Shown here piece after piece: positions 8,858 to 18,128 of a stretch of 64,000 nt of DNA (within the stretch, counting starts at the first letter, position 1; each line of letters opens with the position of its first letter). The DNA is taken from contig NZ_FNBB01000004.1 in NCBI RefSeq assembly GCF_900102105.1, positions 124,001 through 188,000 of the forward strand, read 5' to 3'. Source of the stretch: Agrobacterium pusense. Lineage in GTDB: Bacteria > Pseudomonadota > Alphaproteobacteria > Rhizobiales > Rhizobiaceae. A program made the translations under genes and the position numbers. The notes beneath the pieces are model-generated. The model was not told where the DNA came from and searched no databases. It worked only from the letters and a program-made list of their open reading frames with translations.

Positions 8858-10849
8858 ATGCATTTCGAAAAGACCCACGATGGATTTACGCTTGCGATCG
8901 GTAACCGCACCATCCTTTCCCATTCGCCCGACGAGCCGGCCCTATTCGCCGGTTTCGGCAAAGAGCGGATGGATATGTATCGCGGCAATTTCGATATCGA
9001 AGACTACGTCATCGAACGAACCGCCCTGCGCCACGCCGAGGTGAGCGGCGACAGCGTCACGCTTTCCTCCGCACCGGGACAGACCCCTCGCCTTCGCCTG
9101 ACACTCGAAAGCAATGCCATCCTGCTGACAGCGCTGGACAAGACCATCAACCGTCTCTGGCTGCGCGTCTTTGCGGAAACGGACGAGCATGTCTGGGGCG
9201 GCGGCGAGCAGATGTCCTATTTCGACATGCGCGGCCGGCGCTTTCCGCTCTGGACCTCCGAGCCCGGCGTTGGCCGCGACAAGACCACCGAAATCACCTT
9301 CAAGTCTGACGTCAACGGCAAGGCAGGCGGTGATTATTACAACACCAACTATCCGCAGCCGACCTATCTCTCGTCGCGTAGATACGCGCTGCATGTGGAA
9401 ACGAGCGCCTATTCGGTCTTCGATTTCCGCAATGGCGATTTCCACGAGATCGAAATCTGGGCCATCCCGGAGAAGATCGAATTTTTGGCCGGCGACAGTT
9501 TCACCGATATCGTCTCCGCGCTGTCCCTACGGTTTGGACGGCAGCCGCAAATGCCGGAATGGATATATAATGGCGCGATCATTGGATTAAAGGATGGCGT
9601 CAATTCGTTTGCGCGGCTGGAGAAAATCCGCGCAGCAGGAACGCAGGTGTCGGGCCTGTGGTGTGAGGACTGGGTGGGGCTTCGCCAGACATCCTTCGGC
9701 GCACGCCTGTTCTGGGACTGGCAGGCGAACGAAACCCGTTATCCGCATCTGCGCCAGAAGATCGCCGAGCTTGCCGATCAGGGTATCCGTTTTCTGGGGT
9801 ACGTGAACCCCTATCTCTGCGTTGACGGCCCGCTTTTCCCGGTGGCCGAACAGGCCGGTTATTTCGCAACGGATGCGGAAGGGAAAACGGCGCTGGTGGA
9901 TTTCGGCGAGTTCGATTGCGGCGTGGTCGATTTCACCAATCCGGCTGCCGCCGACTGGTTTGCCGAAGAAATCATCGGCAAGAACATGCTGGATTTCGGC
10001 CTTTCCGGGTGGATGGCTGATTTCGGCGAATATCTTCCGATCGATATAACGCTCTTCAACGGTGTCGACGCTAAGCTGATGCACAATGCATGGCCCACCC
10101 TGTGGGCCGAGGTCAATGCAAAAGCCGTCGAAAGCCGCGACAAGACCGGCGAAACGCTGTTCTTCATGCGCGCAGGCTTCACCGGAGTGCAGGCCCATTG
10201 CCCCCTCATCTGGGGCGGTGACCAGTCGGTCGACTTCTCCCGTCATGATGGGCTTGTCACCGTCATTTGCGGCGCGCTTTCATCCGGCCTCATGGGCAAT
10301 GCCTATCACCATTCCGACATCGGCGGTTACACCAGCCTGTTCGGCAATGTCCGCACCGCGGAACTCATCATGCGCTGGACGGAGATGGCCGCCTTCACGC
10401 CTGTCATGCGCACCCATGAGGGCAACCGCCCGCGTGACAATCTGCAGATCGATCAGGATGAAGCGGTTCTCGCCCATTTCGCCCGCATGACGACAGTCTA
10501 TGTCGCGCTTGCCCCCTATCTGAAATCGCTCTCCGCCGAAGCGGCCAGGACGGGGCTTCCGGTGCAACGCCCGCTTTTCCTGCATTACGAGAATGACCGG
10601 CAGACTTACGCCATTCAGGACAGCTATCTCTATGGCCCCGACATGCTGGTGGCCCCTGTCTGGAAAGCGGGAGAAGCGCAACGCACTCTCTATCTTCCGG
10701 GCGATGGCCAGTGGGTACATCTGTGGAGCGGCGTGCATCATCGCGGTGGAAACGAGGTTACCGTGGAAGCACCACTCGGCCGGCCCGCGGTTTTCTACCG
10801 CGCCGATAGTGGCAACGTCACCCTGTTTGAACAGCTCCGCACCATCTGA
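8858..10849 (+). CDS. smoI: SmoI, GH31 sulfoquinovosidase
   Basis: This 663-residue GH31 glycosidase releases sulfoquinovose from sulfoquinovosyl glycerol or related glycosides. Its residues match what is known of the Agrobacterium sulfoquinovosidase: the nucleophile Asp388 in GWMADFGEY, the acid/base Asp455 in WGGDQSVDF, and the sulfonate-recognition set Glu270 (CEDW), Arg283 and Trp286 (ARLFWDW). E. coli YihQ has Gln in place of Glu270. No signal peptide is seen, so hydrolysis should be cytoplasmic after uptake. It is the last gene of smoEFGHI. An ordinary alpha-glucosidase is unlikely because of the R/W sulfonate motif and operon. Confidence 0.95.
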   Translation: MHFEKTHDGFTLAIGNRTILSHSPDEPALFAGFGKERMDMYRGNFDIEDYVIERTALRHAEVSGDSVTLSSAPGQTPRLRLTLESNAILLTALDKTINRLWLRVFAETDEHVWGGGEQMSYFDMRGRRFPLWTSEPGVGRDKTTEITFKSDVNGKAGGDYYNTNYPQPTYLSSRRYALHVETSAYSVFDFRNGDFHEIEIWAIPEKIEFLAGDSFTDIVSALSLRFGRQPQMPEWIYNGAIIGLKDGVNSFARLEKIRAAGTQVSGLWCEDWVGLRQTSFGARLFWDWQANETRYPHLRQKIAELADQGIRFLGYVNPYLCVDGPLFPVAEQAGYFATDAEGKTALVDFGEFDCGVVDFTNPAAADWFAEEIIGKNMLDFGLSGWMADFGEYLPIDITLFNGVDAKLMHNAWPTLWAEVNAKAVESRDKTGETLFFMRAGFTGVQAHCPLIWGGDQSVDFSRHDGLVTVICGALSSGLMGNAYHHSDIGGYTSLFGNVRTAELIMRWTEMAAFTPVMRTHEGNRPRDNLQIDQDEAVLAHFARMTTVYVALAPYLKSLSAEAARTGLPVQRPLFLHYENDRQTYAIQDSYLYGPDMLVAPVWKAGEAQRTLYLPGDGQWVHLWSGVHHRGGNEVTVEAPLGRPAVFYRADSGNVTLFEQLRTI

Positions 10850-10873
10850 GCCGTTGACAGCCAGCTAAAAAAA

Positions 10874-10983
10874 CGACAGTTTCCGACCCATTCCGAGGGG
10901 AGCACCAGACGGTGCTGAGATGGCGTTGAGCCGGACCCTTGAACCTGATCCGGATCATGCCGGCGTAGGAACGGAAACTGTCG
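10874..10983 (+). ncRNA. TPP riboswitch (THI element)
   Basis: The conserved TPP aptamer core is present: GAGGGGAGC, GGTGCTGAGA, then ACCCTTGAACCTGATCCGG and CGGCGTAGGAACGGAAA. The P1 stem is a perfect 12-base pairing of CGACAGTTTCCG (10874-10885) with CGGAAACTGTCG (10972-10983). The element lies 133 bases upstream of the first thiamine gene. It should lower expression of the whole thi operon when TPP is abundant. A GCGCC-TTTGA-GGCGC hairpin (10983-10997) directly abuts the P1 stem and is followed by a pyrimidine-rich run, so it may be part of the expression platform. Confidence 0.95.
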
Positions 10984-10997
10984 CGCCTTTGAGGCGC
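10983..10997 (+). terminator. hairpin next to the TPP aptamer, possible expression platform
   Basis: A 5-base-pair GC hairpin (GCGCC/GGCGC, loop TTTGA) follows the aptamer and leads into TGCCCTTTCTCTTCTCC. It shares base 10983 with P1, so the two could compete. It lacks a clean T-run, which leaves termination unproven. Confidence 0.35.
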
Positions 10998-11116
10998 TGC
11001 CCTTTCTCTTCTCCGCTTTGTCCTGATCTCCGCGATTGTCACGTGTGGAGACCGAATGATGATGCTGAAAGTTTTTGTCCGTCGCACCCGGTGCGTCTGC
11101 GTCTGAGGTTCGGCTC

Positions 11117-11902
11117 ATGCGTGCCGCCCATGCGTTGAACGGTGTCGGTCTCCTGCTTGTTCTCTGGCAGGCAGGCACATGGCTGTTCTCCCCACCCCGT
11201 TATATCCTGCCGGCGCCGGCCGATGTCGCCGCGGCCTTCCTGCGCCACCCCGGTTTCCTGTTGGGGCAGGCCATGGTTACATTTCTCGAAATGGCCGTTG
11301 GACTGACGGCCGGCGTCCTGGTCGGTATTCTCGTGGCTTTCTCCATCGCGGCAATCCCCCGTCTCGGTCGCCTCGTCTGGCCGATGGTTCTGGTTTTGCA
11401 GGCCTTTCCGGTCTTCGTGCTGGCGCCCATCCTCGTCCTCTGGTTCGGCTTCGGCATGGCCTCGAAAGCGGTGATGACAGCGATCATCATCTTCTTTCCC
11501 GTCGCCTCCTCCTTCACCGATGGCCTCAACAGGACGGATCGCGCCATTCTCGATGCCGCCTCGCTGACGCAGGCAAGCCACTGGCAGGTTCTCACCCGGT
11601 TGCGCGTGCCACTGGCACTGCCTTCGCTTATCTCCGGGCTGCGGGTGGCCGCACCCCTCGCACCGCTGGGCGCTGTCATTGGCGAATGGGTTGGCGCATC
11701 GGCAGGGCTTGGATTCGTGATGATCCAGTCAAACGCCCGCATGCAGACCGACACGATGTTCGCCGCCATGGCGATACTCGCCATCATGGCGGTGCTGCTG
11801 CGACTGGCGGTGGATCGCGCCACCGCCCATCTGGCGCCCTGGGCCAGGGAAACAGAACACACCATTCCTTTCGGGAATTTACGGAGACTTTCAGCATCAT
11901 GA
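11117..11902 (+). CDS. thiamine-precursor ABC transporter permease (ThiX-like)
   Basis: This roughly 261-residue permease is of the SsuC/TauC/ThiX type with about six membrane helices. The EAA-like loop is ILDAASLTQASHWQVLTRLRVPLALPSLISGLRVA. The TPP riboswitch upstream and thiM/thiE/thiD downstream indicate uptake of a pyrimidine or thiazole precursor. I prefer the ATG at 11117 (GAGG nine bases before) over a TTG at 11075. Its stop overlaps the binding-protein start (ATGA, 11899-11902). No matching ATPase gene is present in the operon. Confidence 0.83.
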   Translation: MRAAHALNGVGLLLVLWQAGTWLFSPPRYILPAPADVAAAFLRHPGFLLGQAMVTFLEMAVGLTAGVLVGILVAFSIAAIPRLGRLVWPMVLVLQAFPVFVLAPILVLWFGFGMASKAVMTAIIIFFPVASSFTDGLNRTDRAILDAASLTQASHWQVLTRLRVPLALPSLISGLRVAAPLAPLGAVIGEWVGASAGLGFVMIQSNARMQTDTMFAAMAILAIMAVLLRLAVDRATAHLAPWARETEHTIPFGNLRRLSAS

Positions 11903-12849
11903 AGCGAACTCTTCTTTCTTTCGTCGTCGCGGCGACAAGCATATTTGCCCCCGTTCAGTCACAGGCGGCCGACAGGCTTACGGTATTGCTGGAATGGTTC
12001 GTGAACCCCGACCATGCGCCGATGGTCATCGCGAAAGAGCGGGGCCTTTTTGCGGATGCGGGGCTCGAAGTTGAACTTGTTCCTCCGGCAGATCCTTCCG
12101 CCGTTCCGCGCCTCGTTTCGGCAAAACAGGCCGATATCGGCGTGCACTACCAGCCCAACCTCTATCTCGACCACGATGCCGGCCTGCCGCTCGTCCGTTT
12201 CGGCACACTGGTCGAAACGCCGCTAAACACCGTCACCGTGCTGGCTGACGGACCGATCAAAAGCCTGAAGGACCTGAAGGGCAGGAAAGTCGGTTTTTCC
12301 GTATCCGGCTTCGAGGATGCCATGTTGAAGCGCATGCTGGAAAAGGACGGTCTGACGAAAGACGATGTGGAACTCATCAACGTCAATTTCTCCCTGTCGC
12401 CATCGCTCATCGCCGGCAAGGTGGACGCCACGCTCGGCGGTTTCCGCAATTTCGAACTGACGCAGATGAAGCTCGAGGGCCACGAAGGCCGATCCTTCTT
12501 TCCCGAGGAACATGGTGTTCCGGCCTATGACGAGCTGATCTTCGTCACCCATCGCGATCTCGCAACAGACAGCCGCCTGCCGCGTTTCCTCTCCGCCGTG
12601 GAACAGGCCGCTATTTTCATCACCAATCACCCGCAGGAATCCTGGCAGCTTTTCATCAAGGCCTATCCCAATCTCGATGACGCACTGAATAAGCAGGCTT
12701 TCTTCGACACAGTGCCGCGTTTTGCCAAGCGCCCTGCCGCACTCGACCGCGCCCGCTATGCGCGTTTTGGCGCCTTCATGCAGGAAATGCAGCTCATCAA
12801 GCAGGCGCCGGCGGCGGACGAAATCGCCGTGGAGCTACAGCAGCCATGA
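11899..12849 (+). CDS. thiamine-precursor binding protein (ThiY/NMT1-like)
   Basis: This 316-residue periplasmic protein has a signal peptide (MKRTLLSFVVAATSIFAPVQSQA) and the NMT1/THI5-like fold, seen in TVLLEWFVNPDHAPMVIAKERGLFADAGLEVELVPPADP. Proteins with this opening bind the HMP pyrimidine or its formylamino precursor (ThiY). Asn/Asp in the NPDH motif and SGFEDAMLKRML further in fit that family. It overlaps the permease gene upstream and thiM downstream by ATGA, so translation is probably coupled. Its product would feed the kinase ThiD. Confidence 0.86.
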   Translation: MKRTLLSFVVAATSIFAPVQSQAADRLTVLLEWFVNPDHAPMVIAKERGLFADAGLEVELVPPADPSAVPRLVSAKQADIGVHYQPNLYLDHDAGLPLVRFGTLVETPLNTVTVLADGPIKSLKDLKGRKVGFSVSGFEDAMLKRMLEKDGLTKDDVELINVNFSLSPSLIAGKVDATLGGFRNFELTQMKLEGHEGRSFFPEEHGVPAYDELIFVTHRDLATDSRLPRFLSAVEQAAIFITNHPQESWQLFIKAYPNLDDALNKQAFFDTVPRFAKRPAALDRARYARFGAFMQEMQLIKQAPAADEIAVELQQP

Positions 12850-13586
12850 CAATCCCTTTCCCCACGACCACGCAGGCCGCCGAAATCCTTGAAAAAGTCA
12901 GGCAAGCGCGTCCGCGCGTACATTGCCTTATGAATACCGTGGTGCAAAAATTCACCGCCGACGGGATTACCGTTGTCGGCGGCATTCCCTCCATGACCAC
13001 GTCGCTGGAGGAAATCGAAAGCTTCGTTACCAAGGCGGATGCGCTGACCATCAATCTCGGCACGCTGGATGCGGAACGGCGCAAGGTTATCCTGCTGGCA
13101 GTGAAGATCGCCAACGCCTCAGGCAAGCCCTGGATCGTCGACCCCGTGCATTGTGACTATTCTCCATCCCGGCTGGCCTTCGCGCGTGAGCTCATCACTC
13201 TCTCTCCCGCGATCGTGCGTGGCAACCGTGCAGAAATGAGACTGATCGGCGAGGTGCCAGATGCAATCAGGATCGAAACCGGGCCGGTCGATCACCTGAG
13301 CGACGCGACGCGACGCGTCAGGATCGTAAACGGCCATCCCTGGATGGCTAAGGTAACGGGTACGGGCTGCCTCTCGGGGGGCGTCATCGCTGCTTTCATG
13401 GCCGTGGAACGGGATGCTTTGGCAGCGGCGGCGTCCGCCCTTGCCGTCACCGGCGTCTCCGCCGAACTGGCCGCGTCCTGTGCCAGAGGTCCCGGCACGT
13501 TCGAACCGGCATTCCTGGACGCGCTTTCGGCGATTACCGGCGAGGATATCATCAATCATGCGAGGATCGAGAATGAACAAGGTTGA
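12846..13586 (+). CDS. thiM: ThiM, hydroxyethylthiazole kinase
   Basis: This 246-residue protein has the ribokinase-like features of ThiM: VHCLMNTVVQKFTADGITVVGGIPSM at the substrate site, INLGTLD, WIVDPVHCD, RGNRAEM, and the anion-hole/catalytic segment GTGCLSGGVIAAF. It phosphorylates 4-methyl-5-(2-hydroxyethyl)thiazole with ATP in thiamine salvage. It overlaps the upstream gene by four bases and thiE by 14 bases. It is slightly shorter than typical enzymes (about 260-270), mainly because the loop before MAKVTGTGC is short. Confidence 0.91.
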   Translation: MTIPFPTTTQAAEILEKVRQARPRVHCLMNTVVQKFTADGITVVGGIPSMTTSLEEIESFVTKADALTINLGTLDAERRKVILLAVKIANASGKPWIVDPVHCDYSPSRLAFARELITLSPAIVRGNRAEMRLIGEVPDAIRIETGPVDHLSDATRRVRIVNGHPWMAKVTGTGCLSGGVIAAFMAVERDALAAAASALAVTGVSAELAASCARGPGTFEPAFLDALSAITGEDIINHARIENEQG

Positions 13587-14235
13587 TTACCGCCTCAACG
13601 CGCTTGTGGATGGGAGCCTCGGCGATGTCGCGCCTCTCTTTGAGCTTGCTCTGGCGGCTGCACTTAATGGCGCGACCATCCTGCAATATCGCGACAAGCA
13701 CGGCTCGACACGGGAGATGATCGAAAACGCCCGCGCCATCCACGAGGCCATCGCCGGCACCGGCGTGCCGCTCGTCATCAATGACCGGGTGGATGTTGCG
13801 CTCGCCTCGGGCGCAGATGGAGTGCATCTTGGCGCCGACGATATGGACGCCAAAACCGCTCGGCGCATTCTTGGCGATAAGGCGATCATCGGCCTCACGG
13901 TCAAGAACCGCGCCGACGCCGAGCGGGCAGCCTCCATGCCCGCCGATTACGCCTGCATCGGCGGCGTGTTCGACACAGTTTCAAAGGTCAACCCGGACAA
14001 GCCTGTGGGTATCGATGGATTTTCGACACTCCGCGGCCTGCTGAGGGAATGGCGGCCGGACATGCCGGTGGGCGCCATCGCCGGCATCGATCTCTCCCGC
14101 GTCCCCTCTGTCATTGCCGCCGGTGCGGATGGAGTCGCGGTGATCTCCGCCATCTTCCGCGCGGCAGATATTGCCGGCGCGACCAAGGAGTTCCGTTCCG
14201 CAATCGATGCCACTCTGAAAGCGAGACAGCCATGA
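13573..14235 (+). CDS. thiE: ThiE, thiamine phosphate synthase
   Basis: This 220-residue TIM-barrel protein couples HMP-pyrophosphate to thiazole phosphate to give thiamine phosphate. Family motifs are LQYRDKHGSTREM, LVINDRVDVALASGADGVHLGADD, IIGLTVKNRADAERA, YACIGGVFDTVSK and the C-terminal GADGVAVISAIF. The start lies inside the 3' end of thiM (14-base overlap) and has GAGGATCGAGA before it. The stop overlaps the thiD ATG. Confidence 0.93.
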   Translation: MNKVDYRLNALVDGSLGDVAPLFELALAAALNGATILQYRDKHGSTREMIENARAIHEAIAGTGVPLVINDRVDVALASGADGVHLGADDMDAKTARRILGDKAIIGLTVKNRADAERAASMPADYACIGGVFDTVSKVNPDKPVGIDGFSTLRGLLREWRPDMPVGAIAGIDLSRVPSVIAAGADGVAVISAIFRAADIAGATKEFRSAIDATLKARQP

Positions 14236-15029
14236 CATCAATTGCGTTGACCATTGCCGGATCCGACAGCGGCGGCGGTGCGGGCATACAGGCCGACCTC
14301 AAGACATTCTCCGCGCTTGGCGCCTATGGCGCCAGCGTCATCACCGCCATCACCGCACAGAACACCAGAGGCGTAACTGCGGTCGAGGATATTTCGGTGG
14401 CCACCATCATCGCGCAGATGGATGCGGTGTTTTCCGATCTCACCGTCAATGCGGTGAAGATCGGCATGGTTTTCCGTATCGAAACCATTGCAGCCATAGC
14501 GGAACGGCTCCGGCGGCAATCGCAGCCCGTGGTGCTGGATCCAGTCATGGTAGCGACGTCAGGCGACCGTTTGCTGCAAGAGGACGCCATCGAGACATTG
14601 CGGCGCGAGCTTCTGCCAATCGCGACCATCGTTACGCCGAACCTGCCGGAAGCGGCGCTTTTAACCGGCACGCCGATAGCGGAGACGAAAACGGACATCA
14701 ATCATCAGGCCGAGGCGATCCTGAAAGCGGGCGCGAAAGCGGTGCTCATCAAGGGCGGACATGGTGCGGGGCCTGAGAGCACGGATTATCTGTTTGCAGA
14801 TGGCACCATGCAGGCGCTTTCCGCTGCACGCGTAGAGACGAAGAACGATCACGGCACCGGCTGCACGCTGGCGGCGGCGATCACGGCGCATCTTGCGAGG
14901 GGAAGCGAGTTGCTGGAGGCCGTGGAGCTGGCGAAAGATTATTTGAATGGGGCGCTTGATGCTGGGCGGAGCCTTGCCGTTGGACATGGGCGCGGGCCGG
15001 TGCATCATTTTTATCGGTGGTGGGGGTGA
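14232..15029 (+). CDS. thiD: ThiD, hydroxymethylpyrimidine (phosphate) kinase
   Basis: This 265-residue ribokinase-fold enzyme phosphorylates HMP and HMP-phosphate. It has the canonical opening ALTIAGSDSGGGAGIQADLKTFSALGAYG, then ITAQNT, DPVMVATSGDRLL, TPNLPEAALL, KGGH, and the catalytic DHGTGCTLAAAI. It completes a salvage set of ThiM, ThiE and ThiD under one riboswitch. The C-terminus ends in HHFYRWWG and reaches a GC hairpin (15020-15037) shared with the convergent dadR. Confidence 0.94.
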   Translation: MTSIALTIAGSDSGGGAGIQADLKTFSALGAYGASVITAITAQNTRGVTAVEDISVATIIAQMDAVFSDLTVNAVKIGMVFRIETIAAIAERLRRQSQPVVLDPVMVATSGDRLLQEDAIETLRRELLPIATIVTPNLPEAALLTGTPIAETKTDINHQAEAILKAGAKAVLIKGGHGAGPESTDYLFADGTMQALSAARVETKNDHGTGCTLAAAITAHLARGSELLEAVELAKDYLNGALDAGRSLAVGHGRGPVHHFYRWWG

Positions 15030-15037
15030 AGCCCCAC
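15020..15037. terminator. hairpin between convergent thiD and dadR
   Basis: GTGGGG (15020-15025) can pair with CCCCAC (15032-15037) across a short loop that includes the thiD stop. It lies in the 16-base gap between two convergent genes. There is no T-run, so this is at best a weak bidirectional terminator. Confidence 0.3.
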
Positions 15038-15045
15038 ACTCGATG

Positions 15046-15516
15046 CTACCTCGCCTTCGGCGTCGCCAGCACATTCCGGATCGCGAAGCTCGAATGAATA
15101 CGCGAGACCCCCGGCAGCTTCGAGAGTATCTCCTTGTGGATGCGCTCGAAATCCCCCGCACTTTCTGCCTCGCAACGCAGGAAATAATCCGAACCGCCGG
15201 TCATGAGATAACATTCGCGGATTTCCGGATATCGCCGCACCGCATTTTCGAAACGGTTGAGAAAATCCTCCGTCTGCCGGTCGAGCGTGATCTGCACGAT
15301 GACCGAAATCACCTCACCGCCGGCGAGGCCGCTGGTAAGCGCCGTGTAACCGCGGATGATCCCTTCCCGTTCGAGAATATCGACGCGACGCAAGCACGCG
15401 GATGGCGAAAGCCCGACCTCTGCAGCAAGCTTTGCGTTGCTGATGCGGGCGTTGAGCCGAAGCAGCCGGATGATATGGCGGTCGGTCGCATCGAGTGACG
15501 ACATAGAAAATTCCAA
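15046..15516 (-). CDS. dadR: DadR, Lrp/AsnC-family regulator of D/L-alanine catabolism
   Basis: This 156-residue Lrp-family protein has an N-terminal helix-turn-helix (residues about 8-60: LDATDRHIIRLLRLNARISNAKLAAEVGLSPSACLRRVDILEREGIIRGY) and a C-terminal RAM ligand-binding domain (IVQITLDRQTEDFLNRFENAVRRYPEIRECYLMTGGSDYFLR). It is divergent from dadX-dadA with 115 bases between, the arrangement in which Lrp-type DadR activates alanine racemase and D-amino acid dehydrogenase in response to alanine. Spaced direct repeats in the gap are candidate sites. Confidence 0.87.
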   Translation of the reverse strand: MEFSMSSLDATDRHIIRLLRLNARISNAKLAAEVGLSPSACLRRVDILEREGIIRGYTALTSGLAGGEVISVIVQITLDRQTEDFLNRFENAVRRYPEIRECYLMTGGSDYFLRCEAESAGDFERIHKEILSKLPGVSRIHSSFAIRNVLATPKAR

Positions 15517-15560
15517 TCAGCAAAAGAAAATTGCGCGATTGCCAATTCTATCGCATTTCC

Positions 15561-15591
15561 TTCGAATAATCGCCAAGAAATTCGATAATCG
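15561..15591. promoter_or_regulatory. direct repeat in the dadR-dadX gap, candidate DadR site
   Basis: TTCGAATAATCG (15561-15572) and TTCGATAATCG (15581-15591) start 20 bases apart, about two helical turns, 40-70 bases before the dadX start. Lrp-family regulators bind such phased sites. The assignment to DadR is inferred from position. Confidence 0.4.
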
Positions 15592-15631
15592 TTGCAATAC
15601 TCTCATAAGATAAAAATGAGGGTGAGCGACT

Positions 15632-16798
15632 ATGGACATGCAGATCAGCCGCCAGCAGGCAGCGGGTGGTGCAAGCGGCCATCTGACCATCGATCTCGGC
15701 GCATTGCGCGACAATTATCTGGCACTTGCGGCGATGGCGCCCGCATCCCAGACGGCGGCGGTCGTCAAGGCCGATGCATATGGCCTCGGTGCGGATATGG
15801 TCTCGCAAACCCTGTTCGATGCGGGGTGTCGTCATTTCTTCGTCGCTCATATTGACGAGGCGCTGGCGCTTCGGCTGCGTCTTCCCGCCCAGGCGCGGAT
15901 CTTCGTCCTCAACGGCCTTCAACCCGGCAATGAGACCTCCTGCGCCGCCATGGCGATCACACCGGTTCTCAATTCGCTGGAGCAGATCGCCCAATGGGCG
16001 GTCCATGCCAAGACGCTCGGCAGGAAACTTGCAGCCGCCGTGCAGATCGATACCGGCATGTGCCGCCTCGGCCTTTCCCCCGAAGAGCTGGAAACCCTCA
16101 CCTCCCAGCCGCAACTGTTCGATGGTATCGACATCGCCTTCGTCATGAGCCACCTCGCCTGCGCCGACGAACCGGGCCATGCATGCAATGCGGCGCAGCT
16201 GTCGGCGATGCGGCAGGCCACGATTGCGTTTCCTGATGTCCCGGTCTGTTTTTCCAACTCCGGAGGTATTTTTCTGGGTCGTGAGTACCACAACCACCTG
16301 CTGCGCCCCGGCATCGCGCTTTACGGCGGCGCACCCTCTGTCGACCGCCCGAACCCGATGAAGCCGGTCGTTCGCCTCGATCTCGCCGTGATCCAGACCC
16401 GCACCGTTTCCGCCGGTTCGCTGGTTGGTTACGGCGGTTCCTTCGAAGCGTCCGGCTCTACGCGTCTTGCGACGATCGCCGCCGGTTATGCAGACGGCCT
16501 GCCGCGCTCGCTCAGCAATCGCGGCGCGGCATGGCATGATGGCGTGCGCCTGCCGATCGCGGGGCGCGTTTCGATGGACAGCATCATTCTGGACATATCC
16601 GCCCTGCCCGAGGGAACATTGACCCAAGGCAGTTTCGTGCAGATGATCGGCCCCGAGCAAACGCTTGAAGACATCGCGGACGATGCGGGCACGATCGCCT
16701 ACGAAATCCTGACCGGCCTCGGCCGTCGTTATCGCCGTACCTATATTCAGCCGGACGAAACCCCGACCTTTGCTTCAACATCAGTCAATCACAAGTGA
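15632..16798 (+). CDS. dadX: DadX, catabolic alanine racemase
   Basis: This 388-residue fold III PLP enzyme interconverts L- and D-alanine. The PLP lysine is Lys46 in [12 protein letters not shown]. Other family marks are [36 protein letters not shown] and [12 protein letters not shown]. It starts with an ATG 115 bases from dadR and ends seven bases before dadA, forming a dadXA operon. Because it is paired with dadA and DadR, the catabolic role is more likely than the cell-wall (Alr) role. Confidence 0.92.
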   Translation: MDMQISRQQAAGGASGHLTIDLGALRDNYLALAAMAPASQTAAVVKADAYGLGADMVSQTLFDAGCRHFFVAHIDEALALRLRLPAQARIFVLNGLQPGNETSCAAMAITPVLNSLEQIAQWAVHAKTLGRKLAAAVQIDTGMCRLGLSPEELETLTSQPQLFDGIDIAFVMSHLACADEPGHACNAAQLSAMRQATIAFPDVPVCFSNSGGIFLGREYHNHLLRPGIALYGGAPSVDRPNPMKPVVRLDLAVIQTRTVSAGSLVGYGGSFEASGSTRLATIAAGYADGLPRSLSNRGAAWHDGVRLPIAGRVSMDSIILDISALPEGTLTQGSFVQMIGPEQTLEDIADDAGTIAYEILTGLGRRYRRTYIQPDETPTFASTSVNHK

Positions 16799-16805
16799 GA
16801 CGATC

Positions 16806-18062
16806 ATGAACGTCACTATCCTCGGAGCCGGCGTCGTCGGCGTGACATCCGCCTGGTATCTGGCCAAAGCCGGGCACAAGGTGACGGTGATCGACCGGCA
16901 GCCGGCTGCAGCGCTCGAGACCAGCTTTGCCAATGCGGGTGAGGTTTCCCCCGGCTATTCTTCGCCCTGGGCCGCGCCGGGCATTCCGGTCAAGGCCATG
17001 AAATGGCTGTTCATGAAACATGCACCGCTGATCATTCGCCCGACGGTCGATCCGGCCGCCTGGCGCTGGATGAGCCAGATGCTGCGCAACTGTACCTCGG
17101 CGCGTTATGCCATCAACAAGAGCCGCATGGTGCGCGTCGCGGAATATAGCCGCGACTGCCTAATGGCACTGCGGGAAGAGACAGGCATCCAGTATGACCA
17201 GCGCATGCAGGGCACGCTGGAGGTATTCCGCACACAAAAGCAGTTTGACGCGATCGGCAAGGACGTGGACGTGCTGACGGCGGGCGGCGTGCCTTTCGAA
17301 ATTCTCGACCGAGACGGCTGCGCCGCCGTGGAACCCGGCCTCTCGCCATCGAAGGAAAAGATCGTCGGCGGGCTGCGGCTGCCTGGCGACGAGACCGGTG
17401 ACTGCTACATGTTCACCACCGAGCTTGCCCGCATGGCGGAAGAAGCGGGCGTTACCTTCTTGTACGACACGGGGATCATGCGCCCCATCGTTGAGGCAGG
17501 ACGCGTCAAGGCGGTGGAGACCACCCGCGGGCTTGTGGAAGCGGATATTTTTGTCGCCGCGCTTGGCAGCTACTCTCCACAGTTCCTGCGTCAGCTCGGT
17601 CTGACCCTGCCGGTCTACCCGGTCAAGGGTTATTCCATCACGGTGCCGATTGTGAAAGAGGAACGGGCGCCCGTCTCCACGGTGATGGATGAAACGTTCA
17701 AGGTCGCGATCACCCGGCTCGGTTCGCGCATCCGTGCTGGCGGAATGGCGGAAATCGCCGGCTTCAGCAAGGACTTGCCCGCAGCGCGGCAGGCAACACT
17801 CGCCCATTCGGTGGAAGACCTGTTCGGTGGCGCGGGCGATCAGTCGCAGGCGAAATTCTGGTGTGGCCTGCGCCCGATGACGCCGGATGGTACGCCTGTT
17901 ATCGGCGCTACCCGCTACAGCAACCTTTACCTTAACACCGGCCACGGCACGCTCGGCTGGACCATGTCCTGTGGCTCCGCCCGCGTCCTTGCGGACATGA
18001 TCAGCGGTGCGACGCCCGAGATCGACACCCACGATCTGGCAATCAGCCGCTACGCGGCATGA
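16806..18062 (+). CDS. dadA: DadA, D-amino acid dehydrogenase small subunit
   Basis: This 418-residue FAD-dependent DAO-family oxidoreductase has a GxGxxG dinucleotide motif at residues 7-12 (GAGVVG), then [20 protein letters not shown] near the flavin, and the C-terminal [40 protein letters not shown]. It oxidises D-alanine to pyruvate and ammonia, passing electrons to the respiratory chain at the membrane. The ATG at 16806 gives the usual family length. A stem-loop follows the stop. Confidence 0.94.
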   Translation: MNVTILGAGVVGVTSAWYLAKAGHKVTVIDRQPAAALETSFANAGEVSPGYSSPWAAPGIPVKAMKWLFMKHAPLIIRPTVDPAAWRWMSQMLRNCTSARYAINKSRMVRVAEYSRDCLMALREETGIQYDQRMQGTLEVFRTQKQFDAIGKDVDVLTAGGVPFEILDRDGCAAVEPGLSPSKEKIVGGLRLPGDETGDCYMFTTELARMAEEAGVTFLYDTGIMRPIVEAGRVKAVETTRGLVEADIFVAALGSYSPQFLRQLGLTLPVYPVKGYSITVPIVKEERAPVSTVMDETFKVAITRLGSRIRAGGMAEIAGFSKDLPAARQATLAHSVEDLFGGAGDQSQAKFWCGLRPMTPDGTPVIGATRYSNLYLNTGHGTLGWTMSCGSARVLADMISGATPEIDTHDLAISRYAA

Positions 18063-18090
18063 CCGGCACGCTCCGGTTTCCGCTGATATC

Positions 18091-18113
18091 GCCCTCGCAC
18101 GGCGTGTGAGGGC
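18091..18113. terminator. stem-loop between convergent dadA and a gntR gene
   Basis: GCCCTCGCAC and GTGTGAGGGC form a 10-base stem (one G-T pair) around GGC. No T-run follows on either strand, so it may act as a weak terminator or as transcript-end protection. Confidence 0.4.
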
Positions 18114-18128
18114 CGATACACCGATATC

